Of a stretch of DNA of 64,000 nucleotides, positions 1 to 10,155 are shown one piece after another (position 1 is the stretch's first letter; each line of letters starts with the position of its first letter). The stretch comes from Ectobius pallidus. Taxonomy: Eukaryota > Arthropoda > Insecta > Blattodea > Ectobiidae. The notes beneath the pieces were generated by a model, which made no database searches, was not told where the DNA came from, and saw only the letters and a program-made list of their open reading frames with translations. The stretch spans positions 161,560,532-161,624,531 of the forward strand of contig CAXKWD010000001.1 of the NCBI GenBank assembly GCA_964059195.1, read 5' to 3'. Made by a program: the position numbers and the translations under genes.

Positions 1-2889
1 AACTTAAGCACTGGAATTGATGCCGATAATAAAACTGAACTTAGGCCTATTGATGATAATGTAACAAACTTAAATATGGTAAACAATAACAAACTTGATG
101 AACATTTGAAAATAATTCATGTCAATGTTCAGTGTATTAGTAACAAAATGTCAGAATTAGAGGTATTATTGCAGCAATATAATCCAGATATCCTCTGTAT
201 TTGTGAGCACTGGCTTAAAGATGATGAAATTAGTGTGTATACTCCTTATAATTATATACTAGGAAATAGTTATTGTAGAAAAGTTTATAAGAATGGTGGA
301 ACTTGCATATTTCTTAAGAAAGAAATTAAATTTGAGTCAATAGATATAAATGCCTTTTGTACTGAAAAATGTTGTGAGGTTAGTGCAATATATTTAAGTA
401 ATATCAAGACAATAGTTTTAACTTTATACCGATCACCTATTGGTAACATTGATACATTTTTTATGGTTTTTGAAGAATTACTAAATTACTTAGGCAAATA
501 TAAGTCAAATATAATAATTGCCACTGATTTAAATCTTGATTTGAATAAATTATCCTGCAATGAAATCAGATTTCATAACTTTATTACATCATATAATATT
601 CATTGTACCAGTTTAAAACCAACTAGGCTTTTATCATGTTTGGATTATTTTTTTACTGATTACCACGAATCTTTATACCAGGTGGATGTGTTAAATCCAT
701 GTATTGCAGATAATTTAGCTCTTTTACTTGTTTTAAGATGTAATATTGAATGTAAAAAAGACTGTAAAATTCCATCGAGACATTACAGTGATTTGAATTA
801 TGAAATATTTTTTAGTATGATTGGAAACAAATTGTACTTTGTGTATGATTTTTATAATGATATTGACACTGTTTTTAATAGATTTACTGATCTTGTATCT
901 AAATGTTTTAATGCAGCGTTTCCTGTTAGATTTATGAATAAGGTGGATAAACGGAAAGTCAAATGGTACACTGACGAACTTAAGACACTAAAAAATCAGG
1001 TTAAACGCCTATATGATCTATATAGGATTTCGAGAGAGGATGTAATTAAACATAGATACATGATGTTGAACAAAGATTACAAAAACAAACTGAAGGCAGC
1101 CAAAAGTGATGCTTATTATGATTTTATTTATAACGCCAATAACAAATGTAAAGCCACTTGGCAACTAATAGATAAGGAGCGTAATATCAGTAATAGAAGT
1201 AAAGTTGAGATAATACCTGATGAATTCAATAAGTATTGTGTACAGTCAGTGAAGGATATTGTAACATCCGTCCAATATAATTTAGACGTGGCCATGACCT
1301 ATTGTACAAAATCAAAACCAAAATACAGTACAGAGTTTAATTGGAGTACTGTCTCTGTTGATGATGTAATCGTGACAGGGAATAGTTTAACACTGTCTGG
1401 TAGCTGCGATGTTTATGGTTTATCTAATCGCTTTATCAAAAGGATCATATCAGTTATTGCCTTACCATTGATGGTTTTGTTTAACAGGTGTTTATTACAA
1501 GGAATTTTTCCTGCTGTCTTGAAAATTGTAAAGGTTAGCCCAATACACAAGAAAGGTGATACCTCAAACTTGAAAAATTATCGCCCAGTGTCACTGGTTC
1601 CTATTATATCAAAGCTTTTTGAGTATATCATGTATAGACAACTTATATCACATCTGGAAGTTAATGATATGTTAACATCTACACAGTATGGCTTCAGAAA
1701 AAATAAGTCAACGACTTTAGCTCTAGAAGATATAGTAAACTATATTTTAGATGCCTTTGAAGATAGATGCCTTGTGTCACTGATACTTTGTGATCTCACT
1801 AAAGCATTCGACTGTGTGGTACCTGACTATGGTTTGAGTGAAAATAGTTTAAGAATTTTACAATCTTATTTGACTGGAAGAAAGCAGTATGTTTCTATAA
1901 ATAATACCAATTCGCAACTTGTGGATATAAATTATGGCGTACCTCAAGGATCAATATTGGGCCCTCTCCTGTTTATTGTTATGATTAATGATCTTAGTTA
2001 TAATCTACCCAAGGCCCCTGTCTTGTACGCAGACGACACCACTATAAGGGCAAAAAACAAAAACTTGGATGAATTAAATAATGACATTGATATTAATTTT
2101 AGTGTGGCTAAACACTGGTTTATGGTAAATGGATTTCTTTTGAACGAAAGTAAAACACAGGTCATGTATTTTGGACTTAAAGATGTAACAAATGATCTTG
2201 AAAATGTTAACTTTTTGGGCTTCGAACTTGATTCAAAACTTTCGTGGAAGTATCATATAGATAAAATTTGCAAGAAGCTGTCTCAAACCACTTACCTTCT
2301 CAGAAAACTCACATGTTTTATTCCGCTTGATGGTCTTAGAAATATTTATTATTCACTTGCTCAGAGTCATATTGTGTATGGTGTACATTTATGGGGAAGC
2401 AGTTCACATGTCAAGGAGATATTGCTTTGTCAAAAGAGAATAATTAGAATAATTATGCGCAAAAAGCCTGATGTTCACTGTAAAACTCTGTTTATTCAAC
2501 TAAAAATACTTACAGTTTATAACCTTTTCATATTCTATACTTTGCTTCATACCCATTCTAATTTACACCAATATAATTTAAGATGTGATGTACATAACAT
2601 TAATACTAGAAATAGATACAAATTGAATATCCCTAATTGTCGACTTACCCGGACTAAGGAAACATGTTTTGTTAAAGGTATGGTGCTTTACAACAGATTA
2701 ACTCTTGAAACCAGAAACTTAAGTATAAGCTGTTTTAAAAGAAAACTCTTTGATTGGTTGCTAAGGCATCCTTTTTACTCTATTGACGACTACCTGAGTT
2801 TTACGAGGGTCACTCCAAAAGTAATGCACGGCATTTTTTTAAAAATTGAATTTATTTTCCATACTTTTGCAATTTGTACTGTATGTTGA
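1..2889 (+). CDS. Non-LTR retrotransposon endonuclease-reverse transcriptase (partial)
   Basis: The frame is open from base 1, so the true start lies outside the window; the first ATG is at 76. From that ATG, residues about 12-215 read as an apurinic-type endonuclease (HVNVQ, CEHWL, TDLNLD, LDYFF). Residues about 485-740 are a reverse transcriptase with NYRPVSL, DLTKAFDCV, GVPQGSILGPLLF and the catalytic YADD near residue 651. Such proteins nick target DNA and copy their own RNA at the nick. Two oddities: the expected Ser-Asp-His near the end of the endonuclease reads Ala-Asp-Asn, and about ten residues seem missing just after DLTKAFDCV. The last ~29 residues are not native, because the frame runs into the mariner insertion at 2802. 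Order and motifs fit a Jockey/CR1-like clade; the clade is not resolved. Confidence 0.88.
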   Translation, partial: NLSTGIDADNKTELRPIDDNVTNLNMVNNNKLDEHLKIIHVNVQCISNKMSELEVLLQQYNPDILCICEHWLKDDEISVYTPYNYILGNSYCRKVYKNGGTCIFLKKEIKFESIDINAFCTEKCCEVSAIYLSNIKTIVLTLYRSPIGNIDTFFMVFEELLNYLGKYKSNIIIATDLNLDLNKLSCNEIRFHNFITSYNIHCTSLKPTRLLSCLDYFFTDYHESLYQVDVLNPCIADNLALLLVLRCNIECKKDCKIPSRHYSDLNYEIFFSMIGNKLYFVYDFYNDIDTVFNRFTDLVSKCFNAAFPVRFMNKVDKRKVKWYTDELKTLKNQVKRLYDLYRISREDVIKHRYMMLNKDYKNKLKAAKSDAYYDFIYNANNKCKATWQLIDKERNISNRSKVEIIPDEFNKYCVQSVKDIVTSVQYNLDVAMTYCTKSKPKYSTEFNWSTVSVDDVIVTGNSLTLSGSCDVYGLSNRFIKRIISVIALPLMVLFNRCLLQGIFPAVLKIVKVSPIHKKGDTSNLKNYRPVSLVPIISKLFEYIMYRQLISHLEVNDMLTSTQYGFRKNKSTTLALEDIVNYILDAFEDRCLVSLILCDLTKAFDCVVPDYGLSENSLRILQSYLTGRKQYVSINNTNSQLVDINYGVPQGSILGPLLFIVMINDLSYNLPKAPVLYADDTTIRAKNKNLDELNNDIDINFSVAKHWFMVNGFLLNESKTQVMYFGLKDVTNDLENVNFLGFELDSKLSWKYHIDKICKKLSQTTYLLRKLTCFIPLDGLRNIYYSLAQSHIVYGVHLWGSSSHVKEILLCQKRIIRIIMRKKPDVHCKTLFIQLKILTVYNLFIFYTLLHTHSNLHQYNLRCDVHNINTRNRYKLNIPNCRLTRTKETCFVKGMVLYNRLTLETRNLSISCFKRKLFDWLLRHPFYSIDDYLSFTRVTPKVMHGIFLKIEFIFHTFAICTVC

Positions 2890-3480
2890 TACATCCTTCA
2901 GGAACACTATATCATTTTTCCACATAATCTCCGTCCCTTTCAACTGCCTTACGCCACCGTGGAACGAGGGCGTGTATACCTGCACGGTAGAAGTCTCGAC
3001 CAGCTCTTCTAAGCCATTGTTTTGCAGCCTTCACGAGGGAATCATCGTCTTCAAATCTTGTTCCACGAAGGGATTCCTTCAGTTTACCGAAGAGGTGATA
3101 ATCACATGATGAAAGATCAGGGCTGTAAGGCGGGTGTTTCAATGTTGTCCATCCAATTTTTGTGATTGCGGTTGTGGTTTTCGCACTGACATGTGGCCGG
3201 GCATGTGTGTTCCCTTCGTGGAACAAGATTTGAAGACGATGATTCCCTCGTGAAGGCTGCGAAACAATGGCTTAGAAGAGCTGGTCAAGACTTCTACCGT
3301 GCAGGTATACACGCCCTCGTTCCACGGTGGTGTAAGGCAGTTGAAAGGGATGGAGATTATGTGGAAAAATGATATAGTGTTCCTGAAGGATGTATCAACA
3401 TACAGTACAAATTGCAAAAGTATGGAAAATAAATTCAATTTTTAAAAAAATGCCGTGCATTACTTTTGGAGTGACCCTCG
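2804..3480 (-). mobile_element. Palindromic mariner derivative with TA target duplication
   Basis: A 677-bp element starts CGAGGGTCACTCC, ends with the reverse complement, and is flanked by TA at 2802-2803 and 3481-3482, as for Tc1/mariner insertions. The similarity is not confined to short terminal repeats: 2804-3073 and 3211-3480 are 270-bp inverted copies that I count as differing at four positions. Both arms carry the 3' end of a mariner gene, and the element has no separate 5' end. It sits in the non-LTR retrotransposon, at the end of its ORF, so it is younger than that copy. Confidence 0.85.
2912..3226 (-). pseudogene. Mariner transposase C-terminal fragment
   Basis: The minus-strand frame gives about 104 residues including ARPHVSAKT, HPPYSPDLSSCDYHLF and a C-terminal YVEK. 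This matches the end of the mariner DDE/DDD transposase, with the third catalytic region in PDLSSCDYHLF. The N-terminal DNA-binding domain and most of the catalytic core are absent, so it cannot be an active enzyme. Part of the same coding end is repeated in inverse orientation in the right arm (3211-3480). Confidence 0.8.
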
Positions 3481-3482
3481 TA

Positions 3483-3587
3483 ATATAGTTAATATACTTT
3501 GATTTTATGTGAAATGTTATTATAAGTGATTTATTTTAATGTACACTGACAATGTCTATAGCAGGAACAAGCTGCTCTTTGACAATA

Positions 3588-3620
<33 letters not shown>
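3483..3620 (+). repeat. 3' UTR and ATT-repeat tail of the non-LTR retrotransposon
   Basis: After the mariner element the host retrotransposon resumes with a stop codon within a few bases, an AT-rich trailer and a run of about ten TTA units near 3592-3620. Short microsatellite tails of this kind are usual for Jockey/CR1-like elements. The segment therefore marks the 3' boundary of the non-LTR copy. Confidence 0.75.
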
Positions 3621-4507
3621 CTGCCTACGGGAGATGATGCAGCGGTCGGGTGGTAGGCCAAGTCCTTCCGGGGATGCAGCGCCACGGAGTTTAGTTTAGT
3701 TTATCATTTCCTATCCTATCCTATCCTTATCCTATTAACAGGATAATATTCAGATAAGTGGGTAATTACGTCATTTAACCAATAATGAAATTATTTGTAG
3801 TCACCCAAGTACACGGTAACTGCTAAAGGAGAGTTTATTTGGTGCCAGGAACAGCCTGTATCAACGTTTCCAGTACAAGAACCGCTGTTGAAAACTATTC
3901 GTCTTATTTTGAAGTTTATGGACTTGTATGTGGCTGCTTACGGCGAATGTTATGTGGCATTGTCCACATGACAAACACAGGGAAGCGTACAGTGCGTGCA
4001 TCCAGAGAATAAGAATGAACTAAGTTATAATGAATTGAAGAGTGTTAAGTGTCAAGGGATCTAAGTACTAAAAGTGAAATTTCTGAGAGGGAAAAGAGCA
4101 GCTGTACATACAACGCACGCCATTTGTTGTCAGCATTAAAGTACTATAACGACTTGGAGTGGACTGCGATCCATTCACAGTACGTTGGTCAAGGTTCATA
4201 GACCCCACTGGCACAAATCAGGGAAATTTGAAATTTTGGTACCGGTACTTACAATCCTTTCATACTTACAGTCTTCAATTGTCTGTCTACGGTTAATCGA
4301 CGTAAAAATCCAGAAAACTACAAGTAACATCCGATTAGCTATAGTGTTCAAATAAGCTAACCTCTGCTATTAATTGACGTATTTCCAGTTAGGCCTATGT
4401 GTTATAGCCCTAGTCTCAAAGAACAGCAAAAAAACAACCATTACAGAGCTGATTTATATATTCATCAAGTAACGTCTCAAGTGGGTTATAAATTTTATAT
4501 CAGCTTC
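3621..4507. other. Unassigned stretch
   Basis: No coding frame of note. It has a short GC-richer patch at 3622-3690 and a TATCC-like simple repeat at 3709-3740 that may be the end of another old repeat. Nothing else is recognised. Confidence 0.4.
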
Positions 4508-4516
4508 GACAATTTT

Positions 4517-4827
4517 GGGGTATGCCGTAGCGTAGTGGTTGAGGCGCTGTGCTACAAACCGGAAGGTCGCGGGTTCGATTCCCGATGAGGTCGTTGGAGT
4601 TTTTCAATTGGCCTAATCCTTTTGGTGGCACTATGGCCCTGGGGTCTACTCAGCCTCCAACAGAAATGAGTACCAGGAGCAATCCTGGGGGTAAAGGCGG
4701 CCGGTGCGTAAGGCTGACAACCTTACCACCTTCACGTGCCGAATGTCCAAAATCAGGGAGCCTCAACCTCCTGGAACCCTCTGGGCCTCCATGGCCTCTA
4801 TAGGGATCACTTTACTTACTTACTTAA
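4517..4827 (+). mobile_element. tRNA-derived SINE (family A), full length
   Basis: A tRNA-like head has an A-box-like TAGCGTAGTGGTTGAGG and a B-box GGTTCGATTCC. It is followed by a unique body and a short TTAC-repeat tail. The copy is bracketed by a 9-bp direct repeat GACAATTTT at 4508-4516 and 4828-4836, as expected from target-primed reverse transcription. Short ORFs across it are by-products of the repeat. I recall near-identical sequences mis-annotated as proteins in cockroach gene sets. Related copies lie at about 9060, 49188, 62497 and possibly 37820. Confidence 0.8.
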
Positions 4828-4836
4828 GACAATTTT

Positions 4837-6944
4837 AGTGGAACATCTGGTTTACTTTAATGACGGTATTGTAATACGTCGATAAAGACTTCATATTTTA
4901 AGATAAAGCATTTAGGCCTACGTATTTAATATTATTTTATTCAACTTTTGCGGCGATGCACTGTGTACGAGTACGTCATTGGCACTGAAAAGGTTAATCT
5001 CATCATTCTGGTGACGTTATAAGAAGCTTACGTAACAGGAGGGGGAAGAGGATCTAATCCAAGCAGTACATATGTACTGGTTACTATTGAAACATATATC
5101 CCTGATGCAAGAGACAGTAATAGATATGTAAATTTAAAATACGGAGAACTGATGGACATTTGCCAAGCAGGTCCAACTTTATTGACTTGTATTCATCATA
5201 TTCGTCTTCTTTATGCAAGTAACCAGATGTTAAGCATATTATTATTGCTAACCAGATGTTAAGCAGATTATTATTCCTATCTTTTAACGTTTCCAGCCAA
5301 CCAGAAGTCATGTAATAATCAAAACAGTCCGTATAACTCAGTAGCATGCCACAGAAATTACCATGGTAGCTTATATTATAGAAATTGTTTCCAGGCAGAA
5401 TAGATATTATTACAATCGAAGGTATGTTGTATGGCATTCCCTGTATAGGTATGTAACCTAACTGATTCTTCAGTGCTGCAAGGAAGTATTTACAGAGGCT
5501 AGGCGTTAGCTGTTGAAAATATAATTTCCATTCAAAGTAGCAAAGACGAATCAACTACGAATAAAACAAACGGCAGATTTTTGTTCTTGTAGATATGAGT
5601 GCTTTCTGGTACCACTGTTTTATTTAATCAACGCAGCTTGATGGTAAGAGCTTCAGGCAATAGCAACAGGCTACACTCCACCTACAACACATCCGCGTGA
5701 TCGAAAATTTGTTTGTGAATTAATTTATGTTACTGGCCCAACTTCAAACAAATTAATGCTCTTAGTTTTAACAAGTTTAAAAGTGTTATTTGAAACCGTC
5801 TAAAATTATTCTTCCACTTTATGAAGTTTAATACAGTAATCATTACGATTATTTTTATTAAAGTTATAATTACTGTTATTATTATATGATAAACTGTATA
5901 GGTTATTACCCATAATTAAAATGTTTAAATGATTATTTTCTATATTATATTATATTTAAACTATACTTTTAATAGTACATTTTAGTCATATCTGTGAGAC
6001 AACAATGATGCTAAGTATATTCCTATGTACATATAAATGTTTTATTGTGGTAAAACATTAGCATTTTAGCTCCTTAGGTTATGTTAAACTGTGTCCTTAG
6101 GCTTATGTATGCATGCATGGGTGTACATAGGTTATTCCATACGAGATAACACAAATGTGTTACCATTAAGGTCTTTATGATCTTAACTTTTGCTGGCAAT
6201 AATAACTTTTTATACCCGGAGGAGCATTTTCATTTTTGCCAAGATGACACTGGATAGCTGTAAAATTGTTGTTATAGATATGGAAAGAATATACATGACA
6301 TACATTCATAATTATCTGTAATATTCTAATTGAATGTTCTTATTATAATGTAATTAATATTCTACAATTTATGTTCCCTGAAATGCACAACTATATCACC
6401 TACGAAAATTTCAATACTTGTAGTGAATATAATGTAGTTCGTAATTAAGTTATATTTTAATGATTCATAATACTTTTGGTAAGTTATTTTTACCGAATGT
6501 TTTACTATCGGAGAGAGGAAGTCGTAATTGAAAAGAAATTCAAACTCTCATGTAAAAGGGGAATTTCATTTGGTATCATGGAAAATATATCACTATTAGA
6601 ATAATTTATTTACTTATCTGGAAATAATTAAAAGATTTCAGTCATTTCATAATTTTAATTGATAACTAAAAGGAGTATCTAATTTATGACATACAGTTTT
6701 CATATTCTTTGAATGCCTTCTTAATTTTATAGAAGGAAAGTATAAATAAATAAAATATTCAAATGAATAGCAACTGAGTAATAAAATAATCCTCTTTGAA
6801 GGGTATGACAAGCAATATTCATAATTATATCATAATTATAACACCGTAATTCATTATTAAAATCTGATTTAGAATATTAAAATATATAATGACAGAAATA
6901 TTTAAAACATTTTAAACATTTTATGTGACATTTTCAACTAAAGA
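4837..6944. other. AT-rich stretch, no assigned gene
   Basis: A 156-codon minus frame lies at 5084-5554, but it shows no family motif and contains a 15-bp direct repeat (AACCAGATGTTAAGC near 5220 and 5250), so I do not call it a gene. The rest is AT-rich with no recognised feature. Confidence 0.4.
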
Positions 6945-7235
6945 ACTCCATGGCGGTGAATCCCTGAAGGAACTAGGCCTACCATCCGACCGATGCATCA
7001 TCAACCATCGCAGATTGGGAGGCATGTGGTCAGCATGCCTACACTAACGGCCTTTAATGGTAGTTTCCGTGACCAGAGCCATTACTTCTTAATCAAGAAG
7101 CTCATCAGTTTGAAGCACGTGCCTGAATGCACCCCGTTCCAGGCCTCCCATTTAGAAAAATCCGAGGAGTTACTGTGGATCGAACTCAGATCTAGCGACG
7201 CTAACCATAAGACCACACAGGTGGTCAAAAGCAAC
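6945..7235 (-). mobile_element. tRNA-derived SINE (family B), degraded
   Basis: The body shares long stretches with 37441-37690, such as TTTCCGTGAC, TTCTTAATCAAG and AAAAATCCGAGGAG. The right end (GGATCGAACTC) looks like a reversed B-box, so the tRNA head is on the right and the element is minus-oriented. The layout matches a widespread insect SINE I recall. No clear target duplication was seen. Confidence 0.6.
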
Positions 7236-8570
7236 AGCACTACACTGTCAAAATTATAGTATTGATACGCTGGATGGTACAGTGTACTTTTTCTAACATG
7301 TACAGATACATCTCTAAAAATAATTGAAATAAGTGTGCAAGACTACATGAATAACATAATCATTTTACCTCTTATTAAAATTGCATAAGATATAACACAT
7401 TTATATTATAGAGAATTTTTGATGCGATTAGGAAATATTAGGCTTTACATAAAGTTTCTACCACGACCAAAGGCTTGAGTAGATCGATAAAAATTCTGTC
7501 AGTCTCATCGAAATATAATTTCATTGTCCCGGTTAGACACCTTCAATCCATGAAACACTTTTAAATACTTTATTCAATACACCTATTTGAATTTAAAATT
7601 TGATTTAGCGACAGGCTAAATGAAAAAGCATTCCACCAAGTTGTTAGAACATCAAACAAAACTCTTATCATTGGAAATATTTCTTAAACATTTTCTGGAC
7701 GGCATAAAATATGATGACGCATTAAATTTTAAAAATCCAATCGTAGGATGAAGAAAATATAGTGAATGTAATACCGTGGATTTTGGTAGGTAATTCCTTT
7801 GTTCTGAAAAAAAATACTATAGTATAAGGTATAACTTAATTAATATTATGTCATTACAATAAACTAGTATCCTCGTGTTAAAGGGTCTCTTAATGCTTAA
7901 ATACAAAGTACTTTTCATCATTATTTAATTATTATTTTTAGGCCAACTCTTCCATAATAAGCGTAGGACACAGTCCCTTTGATTTACATTGTCTTGTCAA
8001 TTTTATTATATTTTTTTGCATAAAATGCAATGCATTACAGTAACCTATGCTAATGGACGTTTCACGAAAGCTTAAAAAATACTGATTTGACTTTTATGGT
8101 TTAAAATCAACCATAGTTAACGGAAAGAAAGAACAAATTCCTTACTAATGCAAATACAAGGCGTGAGTGGCTAGATGGTGTAAGTAATGCTAAGGATTTC
8201 CCGGAGAGAGAGTCCCTCATTTGAATTGCATTAAACTAGCCTTTAACTTCATTAGCCCCGGAGCCTTCTTCTCCGAACCGGAAATCCCAGATATTAGTTA
8301 CAGTCGTGTTCCCTTGCTTTAGGAACCAATCTACTGCGAGATCCAAGGATTACATGCGGCGTAAATGATGGTCATGCCTCTTTGTTTACTTAAAAAAAAA
8401 GCTAACCAGAGATTCTTAAACTATACCACAAAGCAATTTCCCTTTCGTACGGCAAAATAATTAAAGTAATCTTCAGTAACTACAGAGAACATTGAAATAT
8501 ATAAGAAATTATTAAATTTTTTGTCCGACATCGCCCTGGTTTTGTATTTTGCTTGAACTTTGAAGTAAAC
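7236..8570. other. Unassigned AT-rich stretch
   Basis: No coding signal. A moderately GC-richer piece at 8159-8370 may be a degraded repeat, but I could not place it. Confidence 0.4.
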
Positions 8571-8582
8571 TTATGGAGTACT

Positions 8583-8866
8583 TGATAATATTTTAGGAGA
8601 AAAATTCCTCCGACACTGGGACTTAAACCCAGGACCTTTTGGCTATTCGCGCCAATGCTCTACCAACTGAGCTAAGCCGGAGTTCAATTCAATCTGGCGC
8701 TGTGAATTTAACTCCGGCTTAGCTCAGTTGGTAGAGCATTGGCGCGAATAGCCAAAAGGTCCTGGGTTCAAGTCCCAGTGTCGGAGGAATTTTTCTCCTA
8801 TAACATTCTCATGTAATGTCCAACAGTGACAATAATCTGTGGTTCATGATTACTTACATATATCCA
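8583..8866 (+). mobile_element. Inverted-tRNA SINE (family C) with hairpin head
   Basis: A tRNA-like sequence is present twice in inverse orientation: 8595-8684 and 8710-8799 form 90-bp arms with one mismatch around a 25-nt loop. The right copy has A-box-like GGCTTAGCTCAGTTGGTAG and B-box GGTTCAAGTCC. Its anticodon-loop position would read GAA but has C instead of the universal U before it. A unique tail follows (8800-8866). The whole is bracketed by a perfect 12-bp duplication TTATGGAGTACT at 8571-8582 and 8867-8878, so it inserted as one unit. A second copy lies at 26710-26950. Confidence 0.8.
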
Positions 8867-9059
8867 TTATGGAGTACTAATGATTTGCATTCTCTAGGTA
8901 CTTTGGCTGCAGGTTTATACAACCAATATTCCTTCTTTTGTTGGGTGGTATTTAAATAATTCTGGAAAAAGGTGAAGTTTCGTAAACGGCGATAAAGGGG
9001 GGAAGGGCCAGAAGTCTACGTGTGCAAAGTTTAAGCAAAATCGAAATATGTAAAAAGTT

Positions 9060-9216
9060 AAAATGATCCTTAAGCAGGTCATGGAAGCTCTTATGGTTCC
9101 GGGAGTTTGAGGATCCCAGATATGGAGGCATTCGACAAGTGAAGGTGTTAAGGTTGTCAGCCTTAATTCACCTGCCGCCTTTACCCCCAGTATTGCGCCT
9201 GGCAATTTTCTTTACT
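9060..9216 (-). repeat. SINE family A, 3' body fragment
   Basis: The reverse complement matches the body of the 4517-4827 element (GGGGGTAAAGGCGGC, AAGGCTGACAACCTTA, ACCTTCAC). The tRNA head is missing. It abuts the retroelement end that follows. Confidence 0.65.
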
Positions 9217-9242
9217 ATTGAGGGCCTATAGTCTAACAAAAG

Positions 9243-9470
9243 GATATTAATTTAGAGCTGATCCCTTTTGTACCTTTGTACCGGACTGGTCGTAGGCCTA
9301 ACTGGTCGCCGAGGAGGCGGCGAGGGAGTACAGGACCAACCGGGGCAGAAAGGGGCATACCGGAGGAGACAGAAATAGAAATGGAGAGAATTCCCCTTAG
9401 GCGATCCGAGAGATTGCGAAAGAAACAGGTTCCTGTAAACAACAACCAAGAAGAAATTCAAATAGCCTAA
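9243..9470 (+). pseudogene. C-terminal tail of an LTR-retroelement polyprotein (fragment)
   Basis: The open frame reads from about 9243 and ends with a stop after position 9467. It is strongly basic, with SPRRRRGS and RRSERLRKK. Tails of this type are common at the C-terminus of gypsy- or copia-like polyproteins. It is followed by a purine tract and an LTR-like segment, which supports the reading. Everything upstream of the tail is lost. The family is not resolved; a chance frame cannot be excluded. Confidence 0.4.
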
Positions 9471-9620
9471 ACCATTAACAGGAGGAAGGAACTTTGGCAA
9501 TCCCTTAGTAATAGCTGTAAGAGAGTAAGGAAGAGCTGCCCAGCAGAGGAAGGCCTTACGGGGACAAAATATGGACGAAAAAACTGATTGGATTAATCAA
9601 ATGGCTGATAGACAAGGCAG

Positions 9621-9636
9621 ATCAAGAAGAAAAAAA
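9621..9636 (+). other. Candidate polypurine tract
   Basis: The run ATCAAGAAGAAAAAAA is almost pure purine and sits directly before a possible LTR start (TGTAAAGCGC at 9638), the place expected for plus-strand priming in an LTR retroelement. Confidence 0.4.
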
Positions 9637-9637
9637 T

Positions 9638-10045
9638 TGTAAAGCGCGAGGGTGTGAAAGGAAGGGAGAGCGGAAACAAATTTGCCGAAGAACCGTTTCG
9701 TGACTGAAATGCCGAATACCGGCAAACTGAACGAAGCTCTCCCATCCTTTCTTTTTCTCTCTCTCTTCTTTCTTGGTAGTAAAATGTAGTTTTAGATGTA
9801 ATCTTAGTTGCAGTTGTAGTGGCTATAAACTACTGGATATCAGTAGTAGTAGTAGTATTATTTGGAACTATACTTGTATTTAGCTGTAGAATGAGATATT
9901 GTTTAATAAGCAATATTGTAAAATTGAATAACTGTTTAGAAGAGAATTGTTAAATTTGTAATGTATAGTTGTATTTTGAAAAGGGAAATAAAGTTATCAA
10001 AATAAAATCATAGCAGATTACGTTCTGGTTTAGTAACCTAGACAC
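9638..10045 (+). repeat. Candidate 3' LTR of a degraded LTR retroelement
   Basis: The segment begins TGTAAAGCGC after a purine tract, carries AATAAA at about 9987 and could end near CA at 10044-10045. No second LTR or target duplication is visible in the window, so the boundaries are guesses. Confidence 0.35.
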
Positions 10046-10155
10046 CAGGTCATAATATGGAGATTTTATTTTTATTTAGTGCCAGTATGGCACTTTATGA
10101 GATTGTGTGGGAGACGGGAAAATCTCTGTCCGTCCGTCCGTCCGTGTGTCTGTAT

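Noticed and set aside
4397..4803. Overlapping ORFs of 63 and 84 codons
   Set aside because: They translate a SINE and recur with it; not host genes.
5084..5554. 156-codon minus-strand ORF
   Set aside because: No motif, no splice or promoter context, internal direct repeats, AT-rich codons; size is within reach of chance.
8708..8790. Functional tRNA gene (anticodon position GAA)
   Set aside because: The cloverleaf is readable, but C replaces the invariant U before the anticodon, the acceptor end has a mismatch, the sequence is one arm of a hairpin, and the whole is bounded by a target duplication. It is a SINE head.
9276..9500. Minus-strand ORFs opposite the retroelement tail
   Set aside because: Shadows of the plus-strand frame with no motif of their own.
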